DNA from: Archegozetes longisetosus
Lineage: Eukaryota; Arthropoda; Arachnida; Sarcoptiformes; Trhypochthoniidae
DNA: 64,000 bases
Direction: 5' to 3'
Assembly (NCBI GenBank): GCA_018873245.2
Contig: JAEMBT020000001.1
Location: forward strand, 4,682,001 to 4,746,000
Positions 1-13,800 of the stretch are shown one piece after another. The notes beneath the pieces are model-generated. The model did no database searches. It had not been told where the DNA came from and saw only the letters and a program-made list of their open reading frames with translations. Within the stretch, counting starts at the first letter, position 1. Every line of letters begins with the position of its first letter. The translations under genes and the position numbers were made by a program.

Positions 1-3000
1 AACTTAATCTTGAAATATGAATCATATCTATATCTCTGACTGCAATTATGTCTATAAAGTATTTATTTTTATGCCCTAAATTCCACACTAATAAGACCAA
101 AATTTATTCAAAAGCGTCTAAAATCCACGTCTCAATCATTACTATCAAAGATTCCTTTGTTAGCGAATATAAAACAGAACTAATTGAATAGAAATCTGGA
201 TTTTTCCTTATAGTAGTAGTACATTTTAGCAAATAATTCAGATGGTTATCACTAAATAATTATTGCGTGAAAACCAGTCAATATCGATAAACATATCAAA
301 CTTGTATTCAAATTTAAAACAAATTACTAAAAGCCGATTATAAATAAGAATAATTATGAGATATTTGAACGCAACATTGTTGCATAAAATTCGTGTTACA
401 ATTACGTAATGATTGGATAGATTTTAGATTCTCATAAATCATTTGTAGATTAGTATCGGTTTGATTGAAAAAAAGCACAATTTTGAGAGCATATGAAATG
501 CTATTAATTTTGTTTTCGCCCATATTTTGTATTCAAAAAAGGAAAAAACAAATTTTACTCAATATTACAATGATTTTTGATTTCTTAAGTAAATGTCAAA
601 CTCTTATCAAAATCGATTTCAATGTCGATTGAAAAGAAAAGTGTATTATTTAAGGCACGCTTTCCTCCTAAAGTGCTTCAATTACATCAGGAATTACATC
701 AAAAGAATTGTTTGTAAACAAATTTCTAATAGTTTTGCACTTATTTGAAAATGAGAGCAGCAATCAATTTATGGTAACTTTAAAAGCTACTCTCATGGAA
801 TAACTCATATTAAGCTTAAAATATGTTTAAATGATTGTTTTCTTTATTCATCTTCTAAATTACAAAACTATCTTATACAATCTTGTGCTCTAAGAAATTG
901 GTTACATGGCCACAGATCCAGACTATTAATGATAAAAATTTTACTTCTTTTGAAATACACTTAAGAGGATCCAAGATTTTGAATACAGTAGCGAACATTA
1001 TATCGCAGTTTGAACTACTTGATTGATTGCCATAGCTAACAATACACTTTTTTTTATAAGTGCGCGGTAGCACCCAATCGGTGTAGCTAGGCGTCAACTT
1101 GACTTATATATAAATAAAGTCTAAATAATGGATCAAACATTTGACCAATTGAGTAGTTCAAACTTGGAGATACTTCACGCTATCCTATCCAAAACTCTAG
1201 TTTCTTGGCAAATGCTTTAAAGATCAAAACATCAGACAATAATGAATGAAACTGTAGCGCATATCAAATTGTTCACGAAGTTTATTCATTCTTCTCTTAA
1301 CAATAGTGCACCAAAAAGTATTTCTTATGCATTGTTGTTGTACTTTCACTACTTAGAAAATACATTAATTCATCATTAGTTAAAACTTTTTCTATAGTTC
1401 TCCTCATTAAATTCAATTCTATAGAGATTTAGCACATTTTCATATATTCTTTAGATGGCGTTAAAAAGAGATTATCAGAAGTTTGATGAACAACTTTTGA
1501 TTTAAACCAAAAAAGCTTTTCTAGTATTAGATTTTTAAGAACAGGCTCAATGGTTTGATTGCAATCAAATTGAAGTTGGAGGTAACTTAAAAACGTGTTC
1601 TCTAGCTCTCTATCGGCTATTGTTTCCCCAACACTTATTACTTATTGTTACCTTTTATTGTTTAACTTTTGAATAACTTAATTATTGACTTCAATATTAA
1701 AGTCTATCTGTTTTTTCTCTCGGCTGCCCTTCAAGGATAAAAATTTGTTCACTTATCCCAACACTTTTTTCTAACCTGGAGATCTAATTTTTTTTGAACG
1801 CTATTAGCGTTCAATTAACGATAAGTCTTATTTTGAGAGCAAAATAGAAAAATGTTTGTTTTTAGAAAAAAATTACTAAAAACAAGCTGTTATTACAAAA
1901 AGCAGAACTAAATACAGCCGAGCTCGAAATAGGTTAGAGAGAAAAAGGTTTGTAAAACTTTAGTAAACAACGTGATTACAATTTCCTAAAATCCTAATAA
2001 TTGGCAATTGATTCGTTAGCTATACTCGTAACGAATGGCCAATCTATAAGACATGAATAGCGGGTTTTTCGCCTTCAGTTTAATAGTCTTTACTAACATA
2101 TCTCCGACTACTAACCTATTTATATGTTTAACTCAAAACCCATGTTAGGCTGAATGTTAGACTGAATGTTGCGAATCAACTTTTCGAGATCTGCAAACTC
2201 TGACGTAACTCAGCTGTAACTATGGTTGAGTTGAGAGAAAATCTACTTCTGCCAAGTCTTTTCATTACAGATCTCGTCGTTCGAAGTGACTGAACCTTCA
2301 CTTAAAGGCATTTTTTCTCTATTCTTAACCTGTTGTTTGTTATATTAGTAGTAGTTTTGGTGATTGTGTGATAGGCTGTCACTGATATGATTACAGACAA
2401 TAAACTTTTACTTTAATTTGCAAACTGATTGTGACTGTTGTTTTATCGCATATATTATGCTATTATTATGCCATTTATTAAAAAGTTATCCGATTAGTAA
2501 TGTCATTTTCGGGATTATAATTATTGTATCGTTACTCAACATATTTCTCATTACTCTTTGGATACTATTTTGCGAATGTAACACTTGTACGCATTGATTA
2601 ACTTTTCTGGTATATTCTGTATCAGTTCACGTGCTTTTCATTACTATATCATCCCTTAAACTTATCAGTTTATTCTTGATTATCAATTTTATTTCTCAAC
2701 TCAATTAGTTTTGGTAAGTTTTTCAATATTTCAATTTAATTGAGATTTTGTTCAGCAAAGACTAGTGTCTTACGTAAAAATACTGTTATTTGACAACAGT
2801 TTTCAGATTATATAGTGTTCTCTAGCCCTAAAAACTGTCCAAAATTTTCAGTTAGCTTATTTTATAACTCAAGAAGGCATTAATCTTATATGTGATGATA
2901 TATGTGATACTTACATATGATTAAACTCGAAATTAGAGATCATTTTTCTCCATTACTAGTTATTATATATTCAAATTTTTTATTCAAATAGAGTTATTAT

Positions 3001-4519
3001 AACAACTTTTTAAAGTTATTTAAAAATCTTTATTTTTAATAAACTCATAAAAAAATGTTTTATGACTATAATAAAAGACTCTTTCCTTTAGAAGAAATAC
3101 TATTAAGAAGAATAAAAAACAAAAATTTTAATTGCATTTGATTAGAGAAACTAAATATCCGCTTAAGAAGTCATTGTTTAATATCTATTTTTAAAAGTCT
3201 AATTGAATTAAGTTTGAAAAAGCGATTTGGGAAAGAGTTGTTGATAGGGATAAGAAAGAAAGTAATCACAGTTTTCTTTAATGAACGTCAGTTTTCAGTA
3301 TGAGATACTATATTAAGGCACTTAATAGTCCAAACATATATAATACTAAGCAATAGCAAGTCTGGCACACGTTTTATTATGTAAATAATTCATTAAATCC
3401 ATTGTCGTATCTATTGTTACATTTCTTCATTTCGTTCTCTACTCATATGATATAAATATCACTTAGACTATAATTTGCTATTTTCCATTTGGATCATTGT
3501 TGAAGGTAGCTAAGTAGAGTCACTGACCCAACACAGCCAAGTTTTTGGTCACATAATTATTAGTTTTGATTATTAGCTCAACTTTCTCGTAGTCCTCTCG
3601 CTGTGAGAGCTATTATGCTATTGCTCTTCAACTGCTATTCAGTGTTTATGGTCAAGAATTTGAGGCGTAAAATTTGTGTATGTCGTATCATTTTGTGACC
3701 ATTTATTTTTGACTTGAAGCTGAAAGGACAGAAAAATTTGTTTTCTATCTGTGAACGTTTTACTTTCTAATGATTACTAACTTATAGATAGTGAACTCAA
3801 AATTGTATACCATATTCATATGATTACTTTCTATTTATTCTCCGATAAGCTTATAAATATCCGACTCGAAATTGATTCTAAAAAGATCTCAAACTAGATA
3901 AGTATAAATTTGAGGTACAGTCCAATTTCTGACTAATAGAAATACTTGAAAACATACAATATTTTGATATGAAAATCGATTGTTTGTTAAATATTGTCCA
4001 TAAAATAAATTGTTTTTAGTGATGATTGGGATAATAGCTTATTAGGGCATTAGCACGAAATTTCGTGATTATTAAAGAAAAAAAAATTTATTTTGAAGGC
4101 GAATATCTTTCAGACATCGACAGTTAGCTTCAATTGTGAAGCATAAAATTCAAGATTAGAAAGTATTGCGTTTAAATATAAAGAAAAAAACGTTTTAAGC
4201 GCTTCCTGTATATTGTTTTAGAAATTATTAGATCCGTGTCTCAAGACTTAAAAGATAGCTCATAGAGCACGCAAAACATGGCACTCAAGAAACAAGTCGT
4301 GAATTTTTAGATATCTTGTTTATAAAGTCCTTGTTAGACATAATACAAGAGATAATTTTCAATTATTTCGGTTTCTGTATGCAAAGAGTGATTAATAATA
4401 TATTTGTTATTTTTCTTCGACTAAATTTTGGATATAATAAAAAGTTAATCAATGCTGTAATTGATTAGATTTATGTGTTGCATCTGGAAATAAAGTTGCA
4501 GTTCATTAATTGAAAAACT
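1..4519. other. AT-rich 5' flank, no supported gene
   Basis: I see no convincing gene here. Open frames are short and mostly begin at non-ATG codons. A slightly GC-richer patch near 1050-1100 overlaps a 74-codon minus-strand frame without an ATG; it looks weakly coding but has no splice support. The stretch probably holds the promoter and 5' UTR exons of the downstream Expansion-like gene, but no core promoter could be placed. Confidence 0.4.
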
Positions 4520-4640
4520 GCATGAATTCTCTCAGTTACCTGTCCTTTAATTGTAAGAATGCATGAATTTTTCAGTTACCTGTCCTTTAATTGTAAGAAT
4601 GCATGAATTTTTCAGTCACCTATCCTTTAATTAGAAAATT
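4520..4640. repeat. tandem repeat, three units of 40-41 bp
   Basis: Three units begin with GCATGAATT at 4520, 4561 and 4601; the last is partial and diverged. Each unit contains TTTTTCAG or a variant, then CTGTCCTTTAATT, and the first two end in GTAAGAAT, so each looks like an acceptor followed by a donor. The array lies about 60 bases before the first recognised coding exon. Confidence 0.85.
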
Positions 4641-4726
4641 TTACATTACTACTCAATTTGAATATTGATATTGAATTCTTATTTTTCGATCTATTGTTAA
4701 GCTGTGGCCCCGACCCGACCTCAGAG

Positions 4727-4843
4727 ATGATAAGTCGACGTCGAATACTATCACGCTCTCGCGACGAACTAAACTTTGCCGATCAATACAATGCTTACGA
4801 AGACGAGGAAGACGTCTGGTATACAAAAGATAAATTGTTTAAA
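4727..4843 (+). CDS. Expansion-like gene, coding exon 1
   Basis: This 39-codon exon starts at ATG in CAGAGATGA and ends at AAA|GTAAGT, phase 0. A GC-rich leader begins near 4702 after TTGTTAAG, which could be an acceptor for an upstream 5' UTR exon. The open frame extends upstream of the ATG without a second ATG. The peptide is basic (RRR) then acidic (YEDEEDVWY). Confidence 0.6.
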
Positions 4844-7800
4844 GTAAGTGTTCAGACCGTGATTTGTGTCAATCTTTTAGATCTTTTTGTGTGTTGAAAA
4901 TTTCAATTTGATTCAAACAGAAAGCTAAGAAACATTTTTGTTGAACATTCTTGTTATGTGTACTTAAAATCTAATTGATATAAAGGATGAGCGCTAACAG
5001 CCGTGACATTACATTGTATATGATAGATATGAAGGAAAGCCACAGATCAAGATTATTAGTAATATATATGATTAGTTGACACACAAAGAGAAAGCAATTT
5101 CTCGTACTGTTTTTTTTGTTGTATAATATTTATTGCTTATTATTTTAATCTCTTATATAACTTCCGTAATATATCACGAAATGTGATATACCTAACACTT
5201 ATGCTAATTTTACTCAATTTGTTAGGCTGTCTCAGACGATCAAAACTTATTTATTTGATCCTTTCAATGAAGTTAAATCTATTTTACAGGACCTGCCATC
5301 ATATCCGTATTCAAATATATGATAATTTGTCTTTCTGTGAATAATTTGAACAGTTTTTTACCCCTTTTAAATAAATATAAATAACTCTAGAATTAAAGAT
5401 AATTGAAATGATATACATGTCTGTCGCATTGCTTAGGTTGAAAAAATTTGGTTTTTTAAGCTTTAAAAAACAAATACCGGATTAAGTGCATCACTACCAG
5501 TGTTGTGATAACCTCAATATACCGCTGACCCGATAGTCTTTGTTTATAATCAAAAACATGAACGTGTATGCTATCAAACATTTGCAATTTTCAAAAACTT
5601 TAAGAATCGTTTGATTGATTATATACCTTGCATTCAACTTGAGGTCTCTTTTAATTTTCAAATCAATTTCGTATTGTTTTTAAGGGTTAGTAATCCCTCA
5701 AAAGCGTTAACTTTTCTTTAACAAAGTTCATGAAAGTTTACATTTATCATTATGATTAAGATTATTAGCAATTTTTCTCTACCTTTAGGGTTATATAACT
5801 TACTTATGACAAACTTTTTTATGTTTGGTGTGAGAATTACATTGAAAAATAGTTTTTGTCTATTAATGCTCGAATCATGATAATGAAGAATAAGGTGTGA
5901 AAATATTTATTATTTTTCACGTTATGCTTCATTTGAGAGGGTTTACAGCTTTTATTTTGTAACTTTTGTGCCTAAATTCAGATGACAATTATTTTCTAGG
6001 GCTAGGATTGTAACTAAAAAATAGTAATCAAAACAAGTCAACTCTACAAAAAGGAAACAGCTTTATATTAGACATCAATTCAATAGTACCTCAATTTCTT
6101 AAGTGACTCACTATTAAGAGAAGTAAAGTTAAAGGACTAAATAAGGGATACGCCGTTAGAATATTAAATCGAAAATATTTTTCCCAAATCCTAGTTTTAA
6201 GGAAATTAAGCCCAAATATTTACAGTTAGAACCATTAGGAAGTTTTTAACGTAATATTTTTGTGCACACTTTTAACGTAATATTTTTTGTGCACACTTTT
6301 AACGTAACATTTTTGTGCACATGCTGTTTGTTATGTTTTAAATATCAGTTCGTTTGATTTTTGTGTTAGTTTTTTCAAGTGATTTATAATTTTTAAAATC
6401 ATAGGTTTCGGACCTGAAGCTAAAACTGAAGAAATAATTTGACTTATTCATGAAGCAATACATAAAAGGAGACAATTTTATACAGTATTCGGTATTATAT
6501 AAATAGCTTTTATCAATAGATTCAAAAACAGGACTCGCTGTTCAAGTCAATGAAAGAAGTAGTAAAAATTAGACTTAAAAATAAATTTTTTCTTTTAACG
6601 CATCTCTAGTTTTGGGCAGCAATTAAACACAAGCTATAACTAAATCGCATCGATTACAGGTCTATGTGTGCCAACGATTCCTTATCAAAGCGTTTTAAAA
6701 TGTGAAAACCATTTTGTGTCTCCAATAACTGTATGGTAGATAGTATTTAGTATTTTTTCATTCACTGACACAGTTATTTCAGTCATTGCTTATAATTAAG
6801 ACTACTTATCACAGGCGCTCATCTGATGCCTTCTTTTTGCCTATCAGTGACTTTCATTCGTGAATAGTTTTTAGGAAAAATTTCTTCTTTTTCTTGGCTT
6901 TACGCGAAAAATAAATACTCTCTTTACGATTAATTATTCGAGAACACTTGTAATTATCTAATTGATTGACCTGAAAATGAGCCTAAATTTTCTCGTAATA
7001 TGAGGCCTAATCTAAAATTCAGTCTACCTTCTTATTAAAAATTGTTGCATTAATACATTTAAATCAAATTTTCATCAAATTTTCCTTTTTTCTTATAGTA
7101 AGACTTTAAAACTTGAAATCTCCAAAAAAAAATATTTGTCTTACTAGAAAAAAAAACATTGTTTGATATTAGCTCTAAATTACGCCCAAAAATTGCTATA
7201 CTTTTGTTGAATTATAAAATATTTGTAAGTTACGCTCAATTAGAGTCACGAAATGACTATATTTTTGCCCCTAATTTGTATAAATAATGAGAAAATTGTA
7301 GCCTTGTATAAGCGAATTTAATTTAAGTTTATTGATCTTCTTTTTTCTTAAGCCGTATTGATGTGAGAACTAGTTAAAAGAATATTTAGGTGCGATTTTT
7401 CTAACAATTTATATATCATATAAAAAATAATGTCAATTTTATACTTCTAAAGCATCTTACGACTGACTGTCAACTTGTGATTCGGGTTTAAGAAAGATAT
7501 TATTCAAGTATAAGAGAGATATTATTTGAGTATAAGACAGATATTATTCGCTATAAATACTTGTAATAAGAAAATATTATCTCACATTTCAAATTGTTTT
7601 TATACCTGCCTCTGTTTTCCTAAGTATTTAATCTAAAAGTTATCTAAATTTCTTTTTAGCTAAATATTATCCAAAACATTAATACAAGGCTTCAGTTTTG
7701 CTCCAATTAAGAAAATTTCGTTTTACTTATTCCTCAATCAAGTTCTCACTAAAACTTATTCAAAAACATTAATTACATTATCGTTAAGCTAATGATTAAT

Positions 7801-10800
7801 TATTAGAAAACTCAATTAAAAGTTTACAAGTTTATCTCATTCATGAATAAGTTATGTAAATGGATTGAAAATTTGTTCAAAAATCCTTTTTCAATGTTCA
7901 GCAAATGTTGACCGAGTTATGGCTTTTCACAGTCTATTCACTTGTCTGTGTATTTGCTTTAGTTTTTAATTTATTTGTGGATATTTTCCAACTGTTCATA
8001 CAGATAATGAACTCGAGGTTAAATTTCAAACAAGTGTTTTATTTAATTTTTCTCTAAATCGAGTTCATTTCAATGTCAACTGAGATAACAGAAAAAAAAG
8101 TTAACACAACAAAAACAATTTAAACTACTTGTGAAAAAACTTTTCTCTATTAATCAATTATTCAGACTATACTCAACAATAAGGTTATTGTATCCCAATT
8201 TGAACCGATTTTGAACTTATTCTGTTGTTTTCGTAATTGATTTAATGGTCATGATTGACAAATGGATCGATTTTTCAATTTTGAAAGTCAAGAAAACCAA
8301 CCGATAATTTAAAAGATATAATAGTTTTTCTACCGATATTTAATACCATAATAAACAGTTTTGCCAAACATTTCACTGTAAAACGTTTACAGTTCATCAT
8401 AAGTCAAGTCTCAAATCTATGCCTTTGTACAGATGAACACATATTCACTCCAATAATTATTGCTCTTTATTTCGTACTTAGCTTAAAGCCATTTGTTTGC
8501 AAACTTACGCACAGAGAGTAAGTATTGCTTAAGAAAAAATTAGTTCAATAAAAACAACTGTTGGATTTAGCGCAACATACATTTGTTGCGTAACTTACAA
8601 AAGTTGTTTTAAATGAGGATTTTGTTTGCTTGCTTTTCAACTTAGCTAAAGATTCATGATGTATAAGCTTGCTTACAGGTTATTTTTAGACTCGATTTCT
8701 TGATTACATATTTTAATTTGAAATTTCTATTTTTCTTTATCAACAATTAGAGAAAATACTCAGTCTAAATGCCCACACTTTTCTTGTCTTCTGTCACAAT
8801 CTTTCAATCATTCTCGTGTTCAGACATAAACCATTACTCGAAGGCATAGGTCGAAAAGCGATAGTTCAAACTTGGTTTTGAGGTTATTTTTCGGAAAACT
8901 TGATCAAGCCAAGCATTTAGTTCATAGAAATGACTATCTAAGTTTCAAACCACTTCATTATATCTATACTTAACTCATTTAGAAAAATGAATTCAATTCA
9001 AAATATTAATATTTGCCTCATTATAGACTGGTTTAAGTTGCCTTAAAAGCTTAAGCTCTTTGTTTACAAACTCATATTTTAGTCTTAACCTTAAAAAATG
9101 ATCTTAAGAAGAAAACTCATTGACTATGAATTGGCGATTGAATTGCATTTCAGAATTTTTTGGCAGTAGTTTTAGTGTAAGCTAACAAACAAAAAACTAT
9201 ATTGTGATATATTTTCGTATTAAATGTAACTCTAAATTGATAAACAAAATGTGGCCGAGAAGTAGGTTAAGGAAGTTTGGACTAGAAATTGATGCCCGAT
9301 TTGATGGCGAAACCTGAAAACATTGAAATATTGGGCAAATGGACTTTGAGGCTCGCGAGTAGTTTCTGTTTGCCAACTATTATTTTATTGACATTACCTC
9401 AGTCCTCCCTCTGTTAGCAATTAGATTAATGGACTTTTTTCATAACTATCCGCCAACATAGTTAACAAAAATTAGACTTCTTTTTCCTCACTTTTCAAAC
9501 TTTTCAAACTTTCCAAAACTTTTCAAAACTTGAGAGATTAGAAAAATGAGCAAAAATTAATTGAAGGAAACAGAGAACTGCCTCAGATAGACATATGATA
9601 TGATGCTTTGGTTCTACTTTTCTGTTATATATGTGATGTGAAATAGTATAAGATATTTGAGAATGACATCGAAAGGGCGTAGTCTTTTATTCAAAATTTT
9701 GATTTGTTAATAGTCTAGAAAATAGTTAAATTAGTTTCCTTTTGGATAATAGTTTTCTAACGGCTTTTCTATTTCATGGACCCCTTTATGGTTAGTTTTG
9801 GCCTGTTTTGGGGCGCGGCTCCAATTGTTTTCGGGGATCTATTACGGGACTCACTCCCAATTCTTGAATACTATTTCATGAAAGCCTTGTTTGGATTACT
9901 TGCTAACAGTTATGTAACGGTATTCAACCTAGAATTTGTTTATTATTATTACTATATTTTCCCCTAAAATATTTACTCTATTTATCTCTTTTGTTGTAAT
10001 GAATGACAGAATTGATTTTAGACCTAACAAGACAAGTTTTGCATAACGTTTTCACCGCTTTTTATAATTTTCTAGAGCAATTTTCAAATTATGCTTCAAA
10101 TTTGGTTGACATTTCTTAGATTAAACAATTTTCTACAAAGATTTTTATCCTATTATTTGATTTGTAAAGAAATGAGTTTTTGAAAGTTTTAAAACATTTT
10201 AAACAAGTTTATCGCTTGAAAAAATTCTTAATCTGTCTAAATGTGATACTTACTTCTATTAATAGTTTTTAATTCAATTCAAACATATATGAGTAAAATT
10301 AGTTTAGATTCATTTTCTTCGCTAAACTATTTCCTCATATTAATGATAAATAATTTGACAGATTTTTCTATTAATTTCGCTCTTTTGCACTCAGTTCTAT
10401 TTCGTCAGCTTTTAGTTTAACTAAAACAACAATTGCTTAACTTTTCGTGTTTATGGTTTGGTTGTTTGAGCTGAAAATTTTTGTTTTATAAATAACATTG
10501 CATTGACTGTATAGAAAAATCTATTCAATTTTTATGAAACATGACAAAGACTAAAGCAGTGCAGTCTTTAAAACCTACTGGTTTGAAGTTTGATCTATTG
10601 TTGCTCTACCGAACTACGTAAACAAATTTTTTATTCAAATACTTTCTAAGAAATGACTGAGAACCAGTAACCCTTGGATAAAATTATAGACTGGGAAAGG
10701 TTTGTTTGATTTTCAGAACTCACTTTTAGATTGTGATTATCATTTGGGAAATTCTCATCAGATTTTCAATTCTTAGAATGTCTAATAATCCTTTCAGGTA

Positions 10801-13800
10801 CAGGTATTTATGTTTTCCGATCAAATGAAAACCGACCAAAATCCTATAATCAAAAGTCGGTTCAAAATAAATCCTCAGATAGTGTAGATTTTTGAGAGAT
10901 ATGTTGCAAAAAATCAAATCTATTACGTGCCTCATGTGATAATAAGACAATCAAAACAAAACTAAGAAAAAGAGAAAAAGTTATTAAACTATTTATAAGC
11001 ACGAAAAGAGTTGAAAACCGCAAACATTTATCAGCTTTCGATCTCTCCTAATGTGTTAGTTAACTGTTCCATTATTTAGTTTATCTTTAAGACAAGACAA
11101 AAAGACTACCGAAAATAGTAAGAGCATTTATCAAATGGTATTTATAACAGAGAAGTGTGAAACAAAACGTAAATGGTGAAATAAAACGTATCAACCGTTA
11201 AGTCCGTTCATGTGAATAAATCGAAATAAGAGCTAAACTTAATTTCTTCCTTATTTTGTTGAAAAATACTCGATTGAGAAATAGACTGCTCGATAAAAGT
11301 GGTTAAATTGGAAACTGAGTATCATATAAGTGGTTCTATTAAAAGAGCTAGTCGAAAAGCAAAACTATTTGATAGCTAGTAATTGAAATTTGATTTCAAT
11401 CCTAACCTCTAACTCAACGTGACATTAATCCTAAATATGATTATTGAATTGATGCTCAACCTTATAATTGCTCTGAAAGCATAATTTGTGTTTAGCTTTT
11501 TCGACTATTTATTTCAATAGAATCAGTTCTAACAAAATTTGATGTTATGAACCTTTTGTTGAGAAGTTTATGAAAAGATACTATTATTTGATACTATTAT
11601 TTTTAGCAAAACGAATAACTATTACAAATCTGTTCGTCATTTAATAGAAAAGTTTTTCAACTGTATTGTTATAAAACTATATATGATTTTCTATTATAAC
11701 TTCTTATTTTGAAAGTTTAGTTTAACTTATAATATGAATAATAGCCCAAACTAGTGCTCAACCATTGCCCGAATTTTCATATTGTTAATCATTATATCAG
11801 ATATGATTTGTTCCGTGTTTCAGTTCTGCTGTAATTTCTTACAAAATGCAAATTATTTAATAAGATTAATAAGATTTTTGTTTGAGAAAATTAAACTTTA
11901 ATACAAGTAAACAAATAGGTTTGAGAGTGAAATAACTATTGTTCGGCTACTGATAATGCTATCGGCTCTTTGGTGGGTATGCTCTCATTTTATATAATAC
12001 CTTTATTAATGTTAAGCGTAATAAAACTTTACTTCAACTACTTCTATACCTAGTAGTTAACACATTATTCTTTGTTTAATTGCTTGCGAGATAGAACCTA
12101 ACTCTTTATACTATTGGTTGTCAATTGGGGAGAAGACACTAATCGTCAAATTGTCCATTTGTTTCATGCACTGAATCCTTAGGCCGGAATCACATCCAGT
12201 CTATGCTCTCATTTGTAATCAAACTTTTTTCTACTCTTGCTAAATATCTGATAACTATTTCCCTTTTGAAGAGTGTACTTACGATAAAAACTGGTGTTTT
12301 ATTGTTTTATGATTTTCACTGTTGAAGATGAGTGGGTTTCGAAATAGTCAGACTAGAGGAGCATTGATATTGAAAATATAACCAACATTTTGATTGTTTC
12401 ATTTACTTTACCTCTTAACGGTTTATCGTATGCTACAGATCAAAACAATGCTCATTAACCAAAACAAACGCGATAGTTATGCTAAATAGCTATTAAATCA
12501 TTTTTTTATTCCAATTATTTCTCATGATAATCCATTATTACGTAATTTCACACTTGATTTGGTTTGCTTTTTCTTCGATAATCACTTTCTGCAGCTAACG
12601 GTATTCTATTTTTGAAACAATATTAAGGCAGCTGTCACTTAGTAAGACAACAAAATTGTGATTTATGTTTGTTTGTGTCAATCACTTACTTGCCATCAAA
12701 TTGGTCGCGTTTCAAAGTTTCATTTAGCTTTTTTGGAATCACTGTTTTAATAATTTATAAAAAAAAGTAATATTCATTTATATTTGTTCAATAACGCGTG
12801 AAACACAGTATTGAACTTATTGTTAAATTTAGATCAAAATCAGTTTTAATCACAGCTTTATTGGAAAAAAAGTTTTTCCATAGAAAACTGTGTTTTTCAA
12901 CTAAATTGGCTCTATTTTTAGGTTAATCAAATTCCACTATTTATCAGTTCATTTCAAATGATTGCTTTTAAACACACTATTTGGAGAACGATTGAGTCGA
13001 AAGTTAGGTCACAATTACTTTGAGTTTGAGCCCAATTTTTGTTTATTTTCTTCTAAAATCAAACAACGATTTAGAAGATGATTACATTTTGTTACTTAAT
13101 CTCATTTCAAACTGTTTTGATTCGCGTTTTTATCTGTTCGTGTCGAAACTTTTCTAAAGCTTGAATTTCACTACATTTCACTACTTTTCCGTGAAAATTG
13201 CAAATTATTTAGGATAAAAATCTGATCTCTTTAACGTAATTACTTTGAAATTGTCTCCTAATACGCATCGAGCATAAACGCTATAAATCTTTAATGATTA
13301 TTTACAAAAATATTTTAATGTTTAAAAAGTTGAAAAAGAGGTTTTTAATTCAAACTGAATAAAAGTTTTCAGCTGAAAATTATAGCTAATTATTGACACA
13401 TTCTTTTATTCAATTTTTTCAAATAAAGCTTGATAAATATTACTCATTTTTAACTAGATTTTTGATCTCATGTTCGCGATTGCTTGAAAAAAAGAAGTAA
13501 ATAAATTTTTTCTTATCTCTCAAGCATCTGAAGAAACGAATGATCTAATGCTTAAATATGTTTAAAACGATTTTATGCTCTGTCCTCTTAACCTTAAATT
13601 TGATAAAGAGCCAGACTATCCAAAAGAAGGACTGAGAGACTGAAGAGATCAAATTTGGTACTTTTTATGTCATTTCTTATTCAAATCCAATAATAATATG
13701 TTTAAAAAGCCGTCCGACTAGTGCTTAACCTCAACCCTAGCTTTTATGAAATAAATAAAATATATTTCAATTTGATCCTCAAAGTATATATGAACTGACA

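Noticed and set aside
873-1097. 74-codon minus-strand frame
   Set aside because: It has no ATG and no splice context; composition is mildly coding-like but not enough to call a gene.
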